From Streptomyces lasiicapitis (GTDB lineage: Bacteria > Actinomycetota > Actinomycetes > Streptomycetales > Streptomycetaceae): a DNA stretch of 64,000 nucleotides. A program made the translations under genes and the position numbers. Positions within the stretch are counted from its first letter, which is position 1; each line of letters opens with the position of its first letter. The stretch covers positions 372,001 to 436,000 of the forward strand of contig NZ_BMNG01000002.1 in assembly GCF_014646335.1 (NCBI RefSeq), read 5' to 3'. The notes beneath the pieces are model-generated. The model was given only the letters and a program-made list of their open reading frames with translations, ran no database searches and was not told the DNA's origin. This document shows positions 1-9,904 of the stretch, in pieces.

Positions 1-702
1 GTGCACGGCCCCGCGCAGGCCATCCTCGTCGGCGACGCGCTGTTCGCCCTCGCCAACGAGATCCTGCTCGAACTCGGCACCGTAGAGGCGGGCCGCGCGA
101 CGCGCCGCCTGACCACCGCGACCCGCGCCCTCATCGACGGCCAGGCGCAGGACATCTCCTACGAGCACCGCGAGCGGGTCACCGTCGAGGAGTGCCTGGA
201 GATGGAGGGCAACAAGACGGGCGCGCTCCTTGCCTGTGCCTGCTCCATCGGCGCGGTCCTCGGCGGCGCCGACGACGCCACCGCCGACACGCTGGAGAAG
301 TACGGCTACCACCTCGGCCTCGCCTTCCAGGCCGTCGACGACCTGCTCGGCATCTGGGGCGACCCGGAGGCCACCGGCAAGCAGACGTGGAGCGATCTGC
401 GCCAGCGCAAGAAGTCCCTGCCCGTCGTCGCCGCGCTCGCCGCGGGCGGCCCGGCCTCCGAGCGGCTCGGCGAGCTGCTCGCCGCCGACGCCAAGAGCAA
501 TGACTTCGACAGCTTCTCCGAGGAGGAGTTCGCCGCGCGCGCCGCCCTGATCGAGGAGGCGGGCGGCCGCGAGTGGACCGCCGAGGAGGCGCGGCGGCAG
601 CACGCCGTCGCCATCGAGGCCCTGGACGGGGTCCAGATGCCGGACCAGGTGCGGGCGCAGCTCACCGCGCTCGCCGACTTCGTCGTCGTACGAAAGAGAT
701 GA
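1..702 (+). CDS. polyprenyl (farnesyl) diphosphate synthase, 3' part only
   Basis: C-terminal part of a trans-isoprenyl diphosphate synthase that condenses isopentenyl diphosphate with an allylic primer. The visible 233 residues include the second aspartate-rich motif (FQAVDDLLGIWGD, residues 109-121) and the adjacent GKQTWSDLRQRKKSLP stretch. The first DDxxD motif is missing, so the gene begins upstream of the window and the GTG at base 1 is only an internal valine. Position directly before the squalene-hopene cyclase gene suggests it supplies farnesyl diphosphate for squalene made by the hopanoid operon. Family assignment is firm; exact product chain length is inference. Confidence 0.88.
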   Translation: MHGPAQAILVGDALFALANEILLELGTVEAGRATRRLTTATRALIDGQAQDISYEHRERVTVEECLEMEGNKTGALLACACSIGAVLGGADDATADTLEKYGYHLGLAFQAVDDLLGIWGDPEATGKQTWSDLRQRKKSLPVVAALAAGGPASERLGELLAADAKSNDFDSFSEEEFAARAALIEEAGGREWTAEEARRQHAVAIEALDGVQMPDQVRAQLTALADFVVVRKR

Positions 703-730
703 TCACTATCGGCGCGAACTGACTCGCAGT

Positions 731-768
731 CGCCGGCCGGTGTCCCTCCAGGGCCCCGGCCGACGGCG
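731..768 (+). other. GC-rich imperfect hairpin in the gap before the cyclase gene
   Basis: Within the 105-bp gap between the polyprenyl synthase and the cyclase, CGCCGGCCGG (731-740) can pair with CCGGCC..CGGCG (756-768) with a two-base bulge. No T-run follows. It could be a processing or attenuation structure inside the operon, or chance pairing in GC-rich DNA. Confidence 0.25.
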
Positions 769-807
769 GACCCAGCAGAGAAGAAGCACTGCGTAGAAGG
801 GGAAGCC

Positions 808-2805
808 ATGACAGCGACGACCGACGGAAGCACCGGAGCGGCGACGCCCCGGGCCGCCTCGGCCACCGGAACGAACCACAGCGCGCCCGCGGCGGCCGCG
901 CCGCTCGACGCCGCCACGCGCGCCATACAACGCTCCACCGATTTCCTTCTTGCCGGCCAGGACGCCCAGGGATGGTGGAAGGGCGACCTGGAAACCAATG
1001 TGACCATGGACGCCGAGGATCTGCTGCTCCGTCAGTTCCTGGGCATCCAGGACGAGTCGACGACCCGGGCCGCCGGGCTCTTCATCCGCGGCCAGCAGCG
1101 CGACGACGGCACCTGGGCCACCTTCTTCGGCGGGCCCGGCGAACTCTCCGCCACCATCGAGGCGTACGTCGCGCTCAGGCTCGCCGGTGACGCCCCCGAC
1201 GATCCGCACATGGCCACGGCGTCCGCCTGGATCCGGGAGCAGGGCGGCATCGCGTCGGCGCGCGTCTTCACCAGGATCTGGCTCGCCCTCTTCGGCTGGT
1301 GGAAGTGGGACGACCTGCCCGAGCTGCCGCCCGAGCTCATTTACTTCCCCAAGTGGTTTCCGCTCAACATCTATGACTTCGGCTGCTGGGCGCGGCAGAC
1401 GATCGTGCCCCTCACCATTGTCTCCGCCAAGCGCCCGGTGCGTCCCGCGCCCTTCCCGCTGGACGAGCTGCACACCGACGCGCGCGTACCCAACCCCGCC
1501 AAACCCCTTGCCCCGGTGGCCAGTTGGGACGGCGTCTTCCAGCGCCTGGACAAGGCGCTGCACCTTTACCACAAGCTCGCGCCGCGCGGTGTGCGCAAGG
1601 CGGCGATGAACAGCGCCGCGCGCTGGATCATCGAACGGCAGGAGAACGACGGCTGCTGGGGCGGCATCCAGCCGCCCGCCGTGTACTCGATCATCGCGCT
1701 GCATCTGCTCGGCTACGACCTCGACCACCCGGTCCTGAAGACCGGCCTGGAGTCCCTCGACCGGTTCGCCGTGTGGCGCGAGGACGGCGCGCGGATGATC
1801 GAGGCCTGTCAGTCGCCCGTCTGGGACACCTGCCTGGCGACGATCGCCCTCGCGGACGCCGGTGTGCCCGCCGACCACCCGCAGCTCGTCAAGGCCGCGG
1901 ACTGGATGCTGGGCGAGCAGATCGTACGGCCCGGCGACTGGTCCGTACGCAGGCCCGGCCTCACCCCGGGCGGCTGGGCCTTCGAGTTCCACAACGACAA
2001 CTACCCCGACATCGACGACACCGCCGAGGTCGTCCTCGCGCTGCGCCGCGTAGCCCATCCGGACAAGCCGCGGATGGAGAACGCCATCGAGCGCGGCGTG
2101 CGCTGGAACCTCGGCATGCAGTCGAAGAACGGCGCCTGGGCCGCCTTCGACGTGGACAACACCAGCGCCTTCCCCAACCGCCTCCCCTTCTGCGACTTCG
2201 GCGAGGTCATCGACCCGCCGTCCGCCGACGTCACCGCGCACGTCGTGGAGATGCTGGCGTACGAGGGCAAGTCGCACGACCCGCGCACCCGGCGCGGCAT
2301 CGAGTGGCTGCTCGCCGACCAGGAGGCGAACGGCGCCTGGTTCGGCCGCTGGGGCGTCAACTACATCTACGGCACAGGATCGGTGCTGCCCGCCCTGACC
2401 GCCGTCGGGATGCCCGGGTCGCACCCGGCGATCCGGCGCGCGGTGACCTGGCTGGAGTCGGTGCAGAACGACGACGGCGGCTGGGGCGAGGACCTGCGCT
2501 CCTACCGCGAGGAGCGCTGGATCGGGCACGGCGCGTCCACGGCCTCGCAGACCGCCTGGGCGCTGATCGGGCTGCTCGCGGCCGGTGAGCGGGACTCCAA
2601 GGCGGTGGAGCGCGGCGTCGAGTGGCTCGCCGAGGCACAGCGCGCGGACGGCTCCTGGGACGAGCCGTACTTCACCGGCACCGGCTTCCCCTGGGACTTC
2701 TCCATCAACTACCACCTCTACCGGCAGGTCTTCCCGCTGACCGCGCTCGGTCGGTACGTCAACGGGGAGCCGCTCGCCGGCGTCTCCGGCAAGGGGAGCC
2801 GATGA
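808..2805 (+). CDS. shc: squalene-hopene cyclase
   Basis: Class II triterpene cyclase (665 aa, usual length for the family) that folds squalene into hopene/hopanol at the membrane. The catalytic DxDD motif is intact: D401-I-D403-D404-T. At least six QW-type repeats are visible, such as QDAQGWW, QQRDDGTW, QENDGCWGG, QSKNGAW, QNDDGGWGE and QRADGSW, spread from residue about 50 to 620. The N-terminus is extended and Ala/Thr-rich, as in Streptomyces homologues. The ATG at 808 follows a purine-rich GAAGGGGAA site. The next gene starts in an ATGA overlap with its stop, indicating translational coupling. Confidence 0.96.
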   Translation: MTATTDGSTGAATPRAASATGTNHSAPAAAAPLDAATRAIQRSTDFLLAGQDAQGWWKGDLETNVTMDAEDLLLRQFLGIQDESTTRAAGLFIRGQQRDDGTWATFFGGPGELSATIEAYVALRLAGDAPDDPHMATASAWIREQGGIASARVFTRIWLALFGWWKWDDLPELPPELIYFPKWFPLNIYDFGCWARQTIVPLTIVSAKRPVRPAPFPLDELHTDARVPNPAKPLAPVASWDGVFQRLDKALHLYHKLAPRGVRKAAMNSAARWIIERQENDGCWGGIQPPAVYSIIALHLLGYDLDHPVLKTGLESLDRFAVWREDGARMIEACQSPVWDTCLATIALADAGVPADHPQLVKAADWMLGEQIVRPGDWSVRRPGLTPGGWAFEFHNDNYPDIDDTAEVVLALRRVAHPDKPRMENAIERGVRWNLGMQSKNGAWAAFDVDNTSAFPNRLPFCDFGEVIDPPSADVTAHVVEMLAYEGKSHDPRTRRGIEWLLADQEANGAWFGRWGVNYIYGTGSVLPALTAVGMPGSHPAIRRAVTWLESVQNDDGGWGEDLRSYREERWIGHGASTASQTAWALIGLLAAGERDSKAVERGVEWLAEAQRADGSWDEPYFTGTGFPWDFSINYHLYRQVFPLTALGRYVNGEPLAGVSGKGSR

Positions 2806-3452
2806 CCCGATCCCCGGCCGGTCAGGGCCCCGCACCGCTCCTCGTCGCCTGTGCGCTCGGCATCGAGCACCTCGCTCTGCGCACCGGCGACCGGGGCGGC
2901 GCGCGCGGCCCCCTGACCGTCCTGCGGACCGGCATGGGCCCCAAGGCCGCCGAGCGCGCCGTCACCAAGGCGCTCGGCCGGCCGCCCCTGCGCGACGCGG
3001 CCGTCGTGGCCACCGGCTTCTGCGCGGGCCTCGCCCCCGGCATGCACCCCGGCGATCTGGTCGTCGCCGAGGAGACCCGTCACGACGGCGGCCGCACGCC
3101 CTGCGTCGGCACCGACCTCCTGGTCGAGGAGCTGGTGCGGGCCGTGCCCCGCCGCACCGTGCACACCGGGCCGCTCACGGGCTCCGATCACGTCGTCCGC
3201 GGTCACGAACGGGGCGAGCTGCTCGCCACCGGCGCGATCGCGGTGGACATGGAGTCCGCCGTCACGCTGCGCGGCGCCCTCGCGGCCGGGGCCCGGCCGG
3301 TTGCCGCCGTCCGGGTGGTCGTGGACGCCCCACAGCACGAACTCGTACGAATCGGCACGGTGCGCGGTGGAATATCGGCCTTCCGCGTTCTCCGTGCCGT
3401 GCTTCCCGCTTTCTTCGAATGGCACCGTTCTTCGCTGCTCCCCCGGAGGTGA
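2802..3452 (+). CDS. hpnG: HpnG-type nucleosidase/phosphorylase
   Basis: 216-residue member of the nucleoside phosphorylase fold. HpnG removes adenine from adenosylhopane to give ribosylhopane. Visible family features are the Gly-rich N-terminal strand-loop (GMGPKAAERA, about residue 46), the substrate-loop stretch ATGFCAGLAPGMHPGDLVVA and the VDMES signature with its ribose-binding Glu. The start is the ATG overlapping the cyclase stop (ATGA); upstream in-frame codons lie inside the cyclase. It ends 5 bp before the next gene. Genes like this are often misnamed as a 4-diphosphate reductase lipoprotein; nothing here supports that. Confidence 0.87.
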   Translation: MTRSPAGQGPAPLLVACALGIEHLALRTGDRGGARGPLTVLRTGMGPKAAERAVTKALGRPPLRDAAVVATGFCAGLAPGMHPGDLVVAEETRHDGGRTPCVGTDLLVEELVRAVPRRTVHTGPLTGSDHVVRGHERGELLATGAIAVDMESAVTLRGALAAGARPVAAVRVVVDAPQHELVRIGTVRGGISAFRVLRAVLPAFFEWHRSSLLPRR

Positions 3453-3457
3453 GCCAG

Positions 3458-4477
3458 ATGGCCATGCCGCTGCGTCAGTCCATCAAGGTCGCGACGTACT
3501 TGATGGAACAGAAGCTCCGCAAGCGGGACAAGTTCCCGCTGATCGTCGAGTTGGAGCCGCTTTTCGCGTGCAATTTGAAGTGTGAGGGCTGCGGCAAGAT
3601 CCAGCACCCGGCCGGTGTGCTCAAGCAGCGGATGCCGGTGGCGCAGGCCGTCGGCGCCGTGCTCGAGTCCGGTGCGCCGATGGTGTCGATCGCCGGCGGC
3701 GAACCGCTGATGCACCCTCAGATCGATGAGATCGTGCGGCAGTTGGTGGCGAAGAAGAAGTACGTCTTCCTCTGCACCAACGCCATGCTGATGCGCAAGA
3801 AGATGGAGAAGTTCAAGCCCTCGCCGTACTTCGCGTTCGCCGTGCACATCGACGGGATGCGGGAGCGCCACGACGAGTCCGTGGCGAAGGAGGGCGTGTT
3901 CGACGAGGCGGTCGCGGCCATCAAGGAGGCCAAGCGGCGCGGCTTCCGGGTCACCACCAACTCCACCTTCTTCAACACGGACACCCCGCAGACGATCATC
4001 GAGGTGCTGAACTTCCTCAATGACGAGCTGAAGGTCGACGAGATGATGCTGTCGCCCGCCTACGCGTACGAGAAGGCGCCCGACCAGGAGCACTTCCTCG
4101 GCGTCGAGCAGACCCGCGAGCTGTTCAAGAAGGCCTTCGCGGGCGGCAACCGGCGGCGCTGGCGGCTGAACCACTCGCCGCTGTTCCTCGACTTCCTCGA
4201 GGGCAAGGTCGACTTCCAGTGCACGGCGTGGGCCATCCCCAACTACTCGCTCTTCGGCTGGCAGCGCCCCTGCTATCTGATGAGCGACGGTTACGTGCCC
4301 ACGTACCGCGAGCTGATCGAGGAGACAGACTGGTCCAAGTACGGCCGCGGCAAGGACGACCGGTGCGCCAACTGCATGGCGCACTGCGGCTACGAGCCGA
4401 CGGCCGTGCTCGCCACCATGGGCTCCCTCAAGGAGTCCCTGCGGGCCATGCGTGAGACCGTCAACGGGAACCGGTGA
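3458..4477 (+). CDS. hpnH: adenosyl-hopene transferase, radical SAM
   Basis: 339-residue radical SAM enzyme. HpnH couples a 5'-deoxyadenosyl radical to the hopene side chain to form adenosylhopane, the first side-chain extension step. The cluster-binding motif CNLKCEGC (CxxxCxxC) lies near residue 45, followed by the SAM-binding SIAGGEPL segment. A Cys-rich C-terminal stretch ([12 protein letters not shown]) resembles the DUF3463 tail of the family. The chosen ATG has GGAGGTG 7 bp upstream; a longer reading frame from 3419 would overlap hpnG and lacks such a site. Codes four bases before ispG. Confidence 0.93.
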   Translation: MAMPLRQSIKVATYLMEQKLRKRDKFPLIVELEPLFACNLKCEGCGKIQHPAGVLKQRMPVAQAVGAVLESGAPMVSIAGGEPLMHPQIDEIVRQLVAKKKYVFLCTNAMLMRKKMEKFKPSPYFAFAVHIDGMRERHDESVAKEGVFDEAVAAIKEAKRRGFRVTTNSTFFNTDTPQTIIEVLNFLNDELKVDEMMLSPAYAYEKAPDQEHFLGVEQTRELFKKAFAGGNRRRWRLNHSPLFLDFLEGKVDFQCTAWAIPNYSLFGWQRPCYLMSDGYVPTYRELIEETDWSKYGRGKDDRCANCMAHCGYEPTAVLATMGSLKESLRAMRETVNGNR

Positions 4478-4481
4478 CGTC

Positions 4482-5648
4482 ATGACCCCAGGAGTGCCCG
4501 TCGCCCTGGGCCTCCCGGAGCTGCCGGTCCGGCCGATCGCCGGGCGCCGCGTCTCGCGGCGCATCGAGGTCGGACCGGTGGCTGTCGGCGGGGATGCGCC
4601 GGTGTCGGTGCAGTCGATGACGACGACGCGTACGTCGGACATCGGGGCGACGTTGCAGCAGATCGCGGAGCTGACGGCGTCGGGGTGCCAGATCGTGCGG
4701 GTGGCGTGTCCGACGCAGGATGACGCGGATGCGCTTGCGGTGATCGCGCGGAAGTCGCAGATTCCGGTGATCGCGGATATTCACTTCCAGCCGAAGTACG
4801 TGTTCGCGGCGATCGACGCCGGGTGCGCGGCGGTGCGTGTGAATCCGGGGAACATCAAGCAGTTCGACGACAAGGTCAAGGAGATCGCGCGGGCCGCGGG
4901 CGACTCGGGCACCCCGATCCGCATCGGCGTCAACGCGGGCTCCCTGGACGCGCGCCTGCTGAAGAAGTACGGCAAGGCGACGCCGGAGGCGCTGGTGGAG
5001 TCGGCGCTGTGGGAGGCGTCGCTCTTCGAGGAGCACGGTTTCCGGGACATCAAGATCTCGGTGAAGCACAACGATCCGGTGGTGATGGTCAACGCCTACC
5101 GGCAGCTGGCCGCCGCGAGTGATTACCCGCTGCACTTGGGTGTGACGGAGGCCGGTCCGGCGTTCCAGGGCACGATCAAGTCGGCGGTGGCTTTCGGTGC
5201 GCTGCTGAGTGAGGGCATCGGCGACACGATCCGGGTCTCGCTGTCGGCGCCTCCGGCGGAGGAGGTCAAGGTCGGCATTCAGATCCTGGAGTCGCTGAAC
5301 CTGCGCCAGCGCCGTCTGGAGATCGTGTCGTGTCCGTCGTGCGGGCGGGCGCAGGTGGACGTGTACAAGCTGGCCGATGAGGTGACGGCGGGGCTTGAGG
5401 GCATGGAGGTCCCGCTGCGCGTGGCCGTCATGGGCTGTGTGGTGAACGGCCCCGGTGAGGCGCGTGAGGCCGATCTGGGTGTCGCGTCCGGCAACGGCAA
5501 GGGGCAGATCTTCGTGAAGGGCGAGGTCATCAAGACCGTCCCGGAGTCGAAGATCGTGGAGACCCTGATCGAGGAGGCGATGAAGATCGCCGCACAGATG
5601 GAGGCCGCAGGCGTCCCGTCCGGGGTGCCCGACGTATCAGTGAGCTGA
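4482..5648 (+). CDS. ispG: 4-hydroxy-3-methylbut-2-enyl diphosphate synthase (flavodoxin-dependent type), cluster copy
   Basis: IspG (388 aa) converts MEcPP to HMBPP with a [4Fe-4S] cluster in the MEP isoprenoid pathway. The family core [11 protein letters not shown], the TIM-barrel part and the C-terminal cluster cysteines (CPSCGR and [11 protein letters not shown]) are all present. Streptomyces are known to carry a second ispG elsewhere; this copy belongs to the hopanoid operon and would boost precursor supply. The ATG at 4482 gives the normal N-terminus ([10 protein letters not shown]). Codon use is patchy: roughly 4560-4860 and 5100-5480 favour G/T-ending codons (GAT, CGT, ATT), whereas 4860-5050 and neighbouring genes are C-ending. 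Confidence 0.95.
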   Translation: MTPGVPVALGLPELPVRPIAGRRVSRRIEVGPVAVGGDAPVSVQSMTTTRTSDIGATLQQIAELTASGCQIVRVACPTQDDADALAVIARKSQIPVIADIHFQPKYVFAAIDAGCAAVRVNPGNIKQFDDKVKEIARAAGDSGTPIRIGVNAGSLDARLLKKYGKATPEALVESALWEASLFEEHGFRDIKISVKHNDPVVMVNAYRQLAAASDYPLHLGVTEAGPAFQGTIKSAVAFGALLSEGIGDTIRVSLSAPPAEEVKVGIQILESLNLRQRRLEIVSCPSCGRAQVDVYKLADEVTAGLEGMEVPLRVAVMGCVVNGPGEAREADLGVASGNGKGQIFVKGEVIKTVPESKIVETLIEEAMKIAAQMEAAGVPSGVPDVSVS

Positions 5649-5672
5649 ACAAACCAGTAAGGGGGCCCGAGC

Positions 5673-7643
5673 ATGACCATTCTGGAGACGATCCGGGGGC
5701 CGCGCGACCTGAAGGCGCTGACCGAGGCCGAGCTGGGTGAACTGGCAGAGGAGATACGGGAGTTCCTGGTGCACGCGGTCGCCAGGACCGGCGGTCATCT
5801 CGGGCCCAATCTGGGCGTGGTGGAGCTCACCATCGCCCTGCACCGGGTCTTCGAGTCACCCACCGACCGCATCGTGTGGGACACCGGCCACCAGAGCTAC
5901 GTGCACAAGCTGCTGACAGGGCGTCAGGACTTCTCGAAGCTGCGCGGCAAGGGGGGCCTGTCCGGCTACCCCTCGCGCGAGGAGTCCGCGCACGACATCG
6001 TCGAGAACAGCCACGCGTCGACGGCGCTCGGCTGGGCGGACGGCCTCGCCAAGGCCCGTGACGTGCTCGGCGAGCGCGGGCACGTCGTCGCCGTCATCGG
6101 CGACGGGGCGCTCACCGGCGGCATGGCGTGGGAGGCGCTGAACAACATCGCGGCCGCGAAGGACCAGCCGCTGATCATCGTCGTCAACGACAACGAGCGT
6201 TCGTACGCCCCCACCATCGGCGGGCTCGCCAACCACCTGGCCACCCTGCGCACCACCGACAGCTACGAGCAGGTGCTCGCCTGGGGCAAGGACTTCCTCC
6301 AGCGCACCCCCGTTGTCGGACGGACGCTGTACGAGTCGCTGCACGGCGCGAAGAAGGGCTTCAAGGACGCCTTCGCGCCCCAGGGGATGTTCGAGGACCT
6401 GGGGCTGAAGTACGTCGGCCCGATCGACGGGCACGACACCAAGGCCGTCGAGTCGGCGCTGCGGCGCGCGAAACGCTTCCACGGGCCCGTGCTCGTGCAC
6501 TGCCTCACCGAGAAGGGCCGCGGCTACGAGCCCGCGCTCGCCGACGAGGCGGACCGCTTCCACACCGTCGGCGTCATGGACCCGCTGACCTGCGAGCCCC
6601 TCGCGCCGTCCAACGGGCCTTCCTGGACCTCGGTGTTCGGCGACGAGATCGTCCGCATCGGCGCCGAGCGCGAGGACGTCGTGGCGCTCACGGCGGCCAT
6701 GCTGCACCCGGTCGGCCTCACCAAGTTCGCGGAGGCCTTCCCCGACCGCGTGTGGGACGTCGGCATCGCCGAGCAGCACGCCGCGGTGTCGGCCGCCGGG
6801 CTCGCCACCGGCGGGCTCCATCCCGTCGTGGCCGTCTACGCCACCTTCCTCAACCGGGCCTTCGACCAGCTCCTGATGGACGTCGCGCTGCACCAGTGCG
6901 GGGTGACGTTCGTGCTCGACCGGGCGGGGGTCACCGGGCCCGACGGGGCCTCGCACAACGGCATGTGGGACATGTCGATCCTCCAGGTGGTGCCGGGCCT
7001 GCGCATCGCCGCGCCGCGCGACGCCGACCAGCTCCGGGCGCAACTGCGCGAGGCCGTCACCGTCGACGACGCGCCTACGCTGCTGCGGTTCCCGAAGGAG
7101 TCGGTGGGCCCCGCCGTCCCGGCCGTGGACCGCGTGGGCGCGATGGACGTGCTGCGCCAGGACCACGAAGGCCGTGGGGGCCCGGAGGCGGACGTGCTGC
7201 TCGTCGCGGTCGGCGTGATGGCGCCGGTCTGTCTGCAGGCCGCCGACCTCCTCGCCGAGCGCGGCATCCGCTGCACCGTGGTCGACCCGCGCTGGGTCAA
7301 GCCGGTCGACGCGGCGCTGCCCCCGCTCGCGGCACGGCACCGGCTCGTCGCGGTCGTCGAGGACAACAGCAAGGCCGCCGGGGTGGGTTCGGCGGTCGCG
7401 CTGGCGCTGGGGGAGGCCGAAGTGGACGTTCCCGTACGGCGGTTCGGCATCCCCGACCAGTTCCTCGCGCACGCCAAGCGCGGCGAGGTGCTCGCGGACC
7501 TGGGGCTCACCCCTGTCGAGATCGCCGGGAGCATCAGCGCGACCATCGCACGCAAGGCCGCGTCCGGCGTGGACGTACAGGAGCAGGCCGGTCCCCCCGG
7601 CAAGGAGAAGGCCGGTGTGGCCGGCGAGGAGAACTGGGCATGA
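5673..7643 (+). CDS. dxs: 1-deoxy-D-xylulose-5-phosphate synthase, cluster copy
   Basis: DXS (656 aa) condenses pyruvate and glyceraldehyde 3-phosphate using thiamine diphosphate, the entry step of the MEP pathway. Recognisable are the [10 protein letters not shown] substrate segment, the ThDP motif [15 protein letters not shown] around residues 148-178, the pyrimidine-domain stretch [15 protein letters not shown] and the C-terminal transketolase domain. An AAGGGGG site precedes the ATG. With ispG just upstream it pairs the two MEP enzymes duplicated in hopanoid clusters. The stop overlaps the next start (ATGA). Confidence 0.96.
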   Translation: MTILETIRGPRDLKALTEAELGELAEEIREFLVHAVARTGGHLGPNLGVVELTIALHRVFESPTDRIVWDTGHQSYVHKLLTGRQDFSKLRGKGGLSGYPSREESAHDIVENSHASTALGWADGLAKARDVLGERGHVVAVIGDGALTGGMAWEALNNIAAAKDQPLIIVVNDNERSYAPTIGGLANHLATLRTTDSYEQVLAWGKDFLQRTPVVGRTLYESLHGAKKGFKDAFAPQGMFEDLGLKYVGPIDGHDTKAVESALRRAKRFHGPVLVHCLTEKGRGYEPALADEADRFHTVGVMDPLTCEPLAPSNGPSWTSVFGDEIVRIGAEREDVVALTAAMLHPVGLTKFAEAFPDRVWDVGIAEQHAAVSAAGLATGGLHPVVAVYATFLNRAFDQLLMDVALHQCGVTFVLDRAGVTGPDGASHNGMWDMSILQVVPGLRIAAPRDADQLRAQLREAVTVDDAPTLLRFPKESVGPAVPAVDRVGAMDVLRQDHEGRGGPEADVLLVAVGVMAPVCLQAADLLAERGIRCTVVDPRWVKPVDAALPPLAARHRLVAVVEDNSKAAGVGSAVALALGEAEVDVPVRRFGIPDQFLAHAKRGEVLADLGLTPVEIAGSISATIARKAASGVDVQEQAGPPGKEKAGVAGEENWA

Positions 7644-9034
7644 CCAGCATGAGCAAGGAGTTCGACCTCGGCAGACTGCTCGCCGAGCGCGGCGGCGAGC
7701 GGTACGAACTGCACACGCGGCACCTCAACCACCAACTGCCGCGCATGCTGCACACCATCGGCTTCGACAAGGTCTACGAGCGGGCCGAGGGCGCGTACTT
7801 CTGGGACGCCGACGGCAACGACTACCTGGACATGCTCGCCGGCTTCGGCGTGATGGGCCTCGGCCGCCACCACCCCGTCGTACGCAAGGCGCTGCACGAC
7901 GTCCTCGACGCCTCGCTCGCCGACCTCACCCGCTTCGACTGCCAGCCTCTTCCCGGGCTGCTCGCGGAGCAACTCCTCACCCACAGCCCGCACTTGGACC
8001 GGGTGTTCTTCGGCAACAGCGGCACCGAGGCGGTGGAGACGGCCCTGAAGTTCGCGCGGTACGCCACCGGGAAGCCGCGCGTGCTCTACTGCGCGCACGC
8101 CTTCCACGGGCTGACCACCGGATCGCTCTCCGTCAACGGCGAGGACGGATTCCGGGACGGCTTCGCGCCGCTGCTTCCGGACACGGCGGTCCCGCTCGGT
8201 GATCTGGACGCCCTGCGCAAGGAGTTGAAGAAGGGTGACGTCGCCGCGCTGATCGTCGAGCCCATCCAGGGCAAGGGCGTGCACGAGACGCCGCCCGGAT
8301 ATCTGCGCGCCGCCCAGGAACTCCTGCACCAGCACAAGGCGTTGCTGATCGCCGACGAGGTGCAGACGGGGCTCGGCAGGACCGGCGAGTTCTACGCCTA
8401 CCAGCACGAGGAGGGCGTCGAGCCCGACCTGGTGTGCGTGGCCAAGGCGCTGTCCGGCGGGTATGTGCCCGTCGGCGCGACCCTCGGCAAGGACTGGATC
8501 TTCAAGAAGGTCTACTCGTCCATGGACCGCGTCCTCGTGCACTCGGCGAGCTTCGGGTCCAACGCGCAGGCCATGGCGGCCGGGCTCGCCGTCCTCGCCG
8601 TGATGCGGGACGAGAAGGTCGTCGACAACGCGCGCGTGACCGGCGAGCTGCTGAAGTCACGGCTCGCCGCGCTCGTCGACCGCTACGAGCTGCTGAGCGA
8701 GGTGCGCGGGCGCGGGCTCATGGTCGGCATCGAGTTCGGCAGGCCCAAGTCCCTGAAGCTGCGCAGCCGTTGGACGATGCTGCAGGCCGCGCGCAAGGGC
8801 TTGTTCGCGCAGATGGTCGTCGTACCCCTGCTTCAGAAGCACCGCATCCTCACGCAGGTCTCCGGCGATCACCTGGAGGTCATCAAGCTGATCCCGCCGC
8901 TCACCGTGGGGGAGAAGGACGTCGACCGGTTCGTGGAGGCCTTCACGGCCGTCATGGACGACGCGCACAGCGGGGGCGGGCTGATGTGGGACTTCGGCAA
9001 GACGCTGGTGAAGCAGGCGGTGGCGAATCGGTAA
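7640..9034 (+). CDS. hpnO: class III aminotransferase, HpnO-like (aminobacteriohopanetriol formation)
   Basis: 464-residue PLP-dependent aminotransferase of the acetylornithine/ornithine class. It shows the G-T-E substrate loop ([12 protein letters not shown]), the cofactor aspartate in [15 protein letters not shown] and the Schiff-base lysine K269 in [10 protein letters not shown]. As the last enzyme of the hopanoid operon it most likely aminates formyl/ribosyl-hopane to aminobacteriohopanetriol, the role of HpnO. The ATG at 7640 overlaps the dxs stop; a shorter start at MSKEF (four codons in) is possible. Function is inferred from context, since the fold alone does not identify the substrate. 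Confidence 0.87.
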   Translation: MTSMSKEFDLGRLLAERGGERYELHTRHLNHQLPRMLHTIGFDKVYERAEGAYFWDADGNDYLDMLAGFGVMGLGRHHPVVRKALHDVLDASLADLTRFDCQPLPGLLAEQLLTHSPHLDRVFFGNSGTEAVETALKFARYATGKPRVLYCAHAFHGLTTGSLSVNGEDGFRDGFAPLLPDTAVPLGDLDALRKELKKGDVAALIVEPIQGKGVHETPPGYLRAAQELLHQHKALLIADEVQTGLGRTGEFYAYQHEEGVEPDLVCVAKALSGGYVPVGATLGKDWIFKKVYSSMDRVLVHSASFGSNAQAMAAGLAVLAVMRDEKVVDNARVTGELLKSRLAALVDRYELLSEVRGRGLMVGIEFGRPKSLKLRSRWTMLQAARKGLFAQMVVVPLLQKHRILTQVSGDHLEVIKLIPPLTVGEKDVDRFVEAFTAVMDDAHSGGGLMWDFGKTLVKQAVANR

Positions 9035-9037
9035 GTT

Positions 9038-9072
9038 TTGCCTCTGGGGCAACAAAATTGCCTCTCGGGTAA
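9038..9072. promoter_or_regulatory. two tandem 15-bp operators before the XRE-cupin gene
   Basis: TTGCCTCTGGGGCAA (9038-9052) is a TTGCC-N5-GGCAA dyad. TTGCCTCTCGGGTAA (9058-9072) repeats it with one degenerate arm exactly 20 bp away, about two helical turns, so two dimers would bind the same face. The second copy also supplies a TTGCCT that could act as a -35 box for the gene starting at 9094, which has no visible ribosome-binding site. Autoregulation by the adjacent regulator is inference. Confidence 0.6.
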
Positions 9073-9093
9073 GGCTCTGGCTCAATCGACGGT

Positions 9094-9726
9094 ATGAGCC
9101 CTGCCACCCCGGACGACGGTGAGGCGGCCGACGCGCTGCCCGCCGTCGCGCCCCAGCTCCGTGAGCTGCGCCGCCGCGCCGCCCTGACCCTGGAGGCCGC
9201 GGCCCGCGCGGCAGGCCTCTCGCCCGCGCACCTGTCCCGCCTGGAGACCGGCCGGCGCCAGCCGTCCCTGCCGATGCTGCTCGCGCTCGCGCGCACCTAC
9301 GGTACGACGGTCTCCGAGCTGCTCGGCGAGACGCCCACGGACCGGGACGCGATCGTCCGCGCCCCGGACATGGAGCCCACCGCGGCGGGCGGCTGGACGT
9401 ACTGGCAGGCGGGCGCGCCCGGCCGCGGCATGCAGGCGCTGCGCGTGCACGTCCCGCACGGGGCGCAGGGCGACATCGTGCGGGTGCATCCCGGCGAGGA
9501 GTGGCTGTACGTCCTCAAGGGGCGGCTGCGGCTGCGGCTCGGCGACACCGCGCACATCCTCGCGCCGGGCGACAGCGCGCACTTCGACTCGCTGACCCCG
9601 CACCGGATCGCCGCCGCGGACCACGGCGGCGCCGACTTCCTCTTCGTCCACACCTTGCTGCAGAGCCCCGCCACCGCGCTGTGCCTCGGCGGCATCACCC
9701 AGGGAGACCGACATGACGGAATCTGA
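9094..9726 (+). CDS. XRE-family regulator with C-terminal cupin domain
   Basis: 210-residue two-domain regulator. Residues about 20-75 form a helix-turn-helix (LRRRAALTLEAAARAAGLSP, then HLSRLETGRRQPSLPMLLAL). Residues about 125-200 form a small cupin barrel (HPGEEWLYVLKGRLRLRLGD and PGDSAHFDS..PHRIAA). This architecture is common in ligand-sensing repressors. It follows the hopanoid operon on the same strand after a short gap carrying two operator-like dyads, so it may regulate itself and perhaps neighbours. Its 3' end overlaps the next small gene by 14 bp. No ribosome-binding site is visible and the transcript may be leaderless. Confidence 0.85.
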   Translation: MSPATPDDGEAADALPAVAPQLRELRRRAALTLEAAARAAGLSPAHLSRLETGRRQPSLPMLLALARTYGTTVSELLGETPTDRDAIVRAPDMEPTAAGGWTYWQAGAPGRGMQALRVHVPHGAQGDIVRVHPGEEWLYVLKGRLRLRLGDTAHILAPGDSAHFDSLTPHRIAAADHGGADFLFVHTLLQSPATALCLGGITQGDRHDGI

Positions 9727-9898
9727 GCAGCCGCAGCACGCGCAGTCCGAGCCCGCTGCGCGGCCCGAGCGCCGCATGGTCATGCAGGACAAGTTCCCGC
9801 GCGCCCTGTGGGTCCGGCTGATCATCTACGTGGCCGTGGGCCATGTGTTCGCGTTCTTCGTCTATCTGCTGTTCGTGCTCGGGGGCAAGAACCAGTAG
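9713..9898 (+). CDS. small single-pass membrane protein (DUF6126-like)
   Basis: 61-residue protein with a charged N-terminal half and one hydrophobic helix (VRLIIYVAVGHVFAFFVYLL, about residues 33-52), ending in GGKNQ. It overlaps the XRE gene out of frame, so the two are probably co-translated. Small proteins of this kind sit beside XRE-cupin regulators in Streptomyces; from memory they are called DUF6126, with no known function. It could be a membrane partner or signal for the regulator, but nothing in the sequence shows that. It converges on the phosphatase gene 6 bp away. Confidence 0.75.
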   Translation: MTESEQPQHAQSEPAARPERRMVMQDKFPRALWVRLIIYVAVGHVFAFFVYLLFVLGGKNQ

Positions 9899-9904
9899 GT
9901 CGGC

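Noticed and set aside
1..3. GTG at the first base as a true start codon
   Set aside because: The N-terminal domain and first aspartate-rich motif of polyprenyl synthases are missing, so the gene is cut by the window edge.
706..2835. A 709-codon minus-strand open frame over the squalene-hopene cyclase gene
   Set aside because: Antisense shadow; the plus strand has the intact DxDD and QW motifs.
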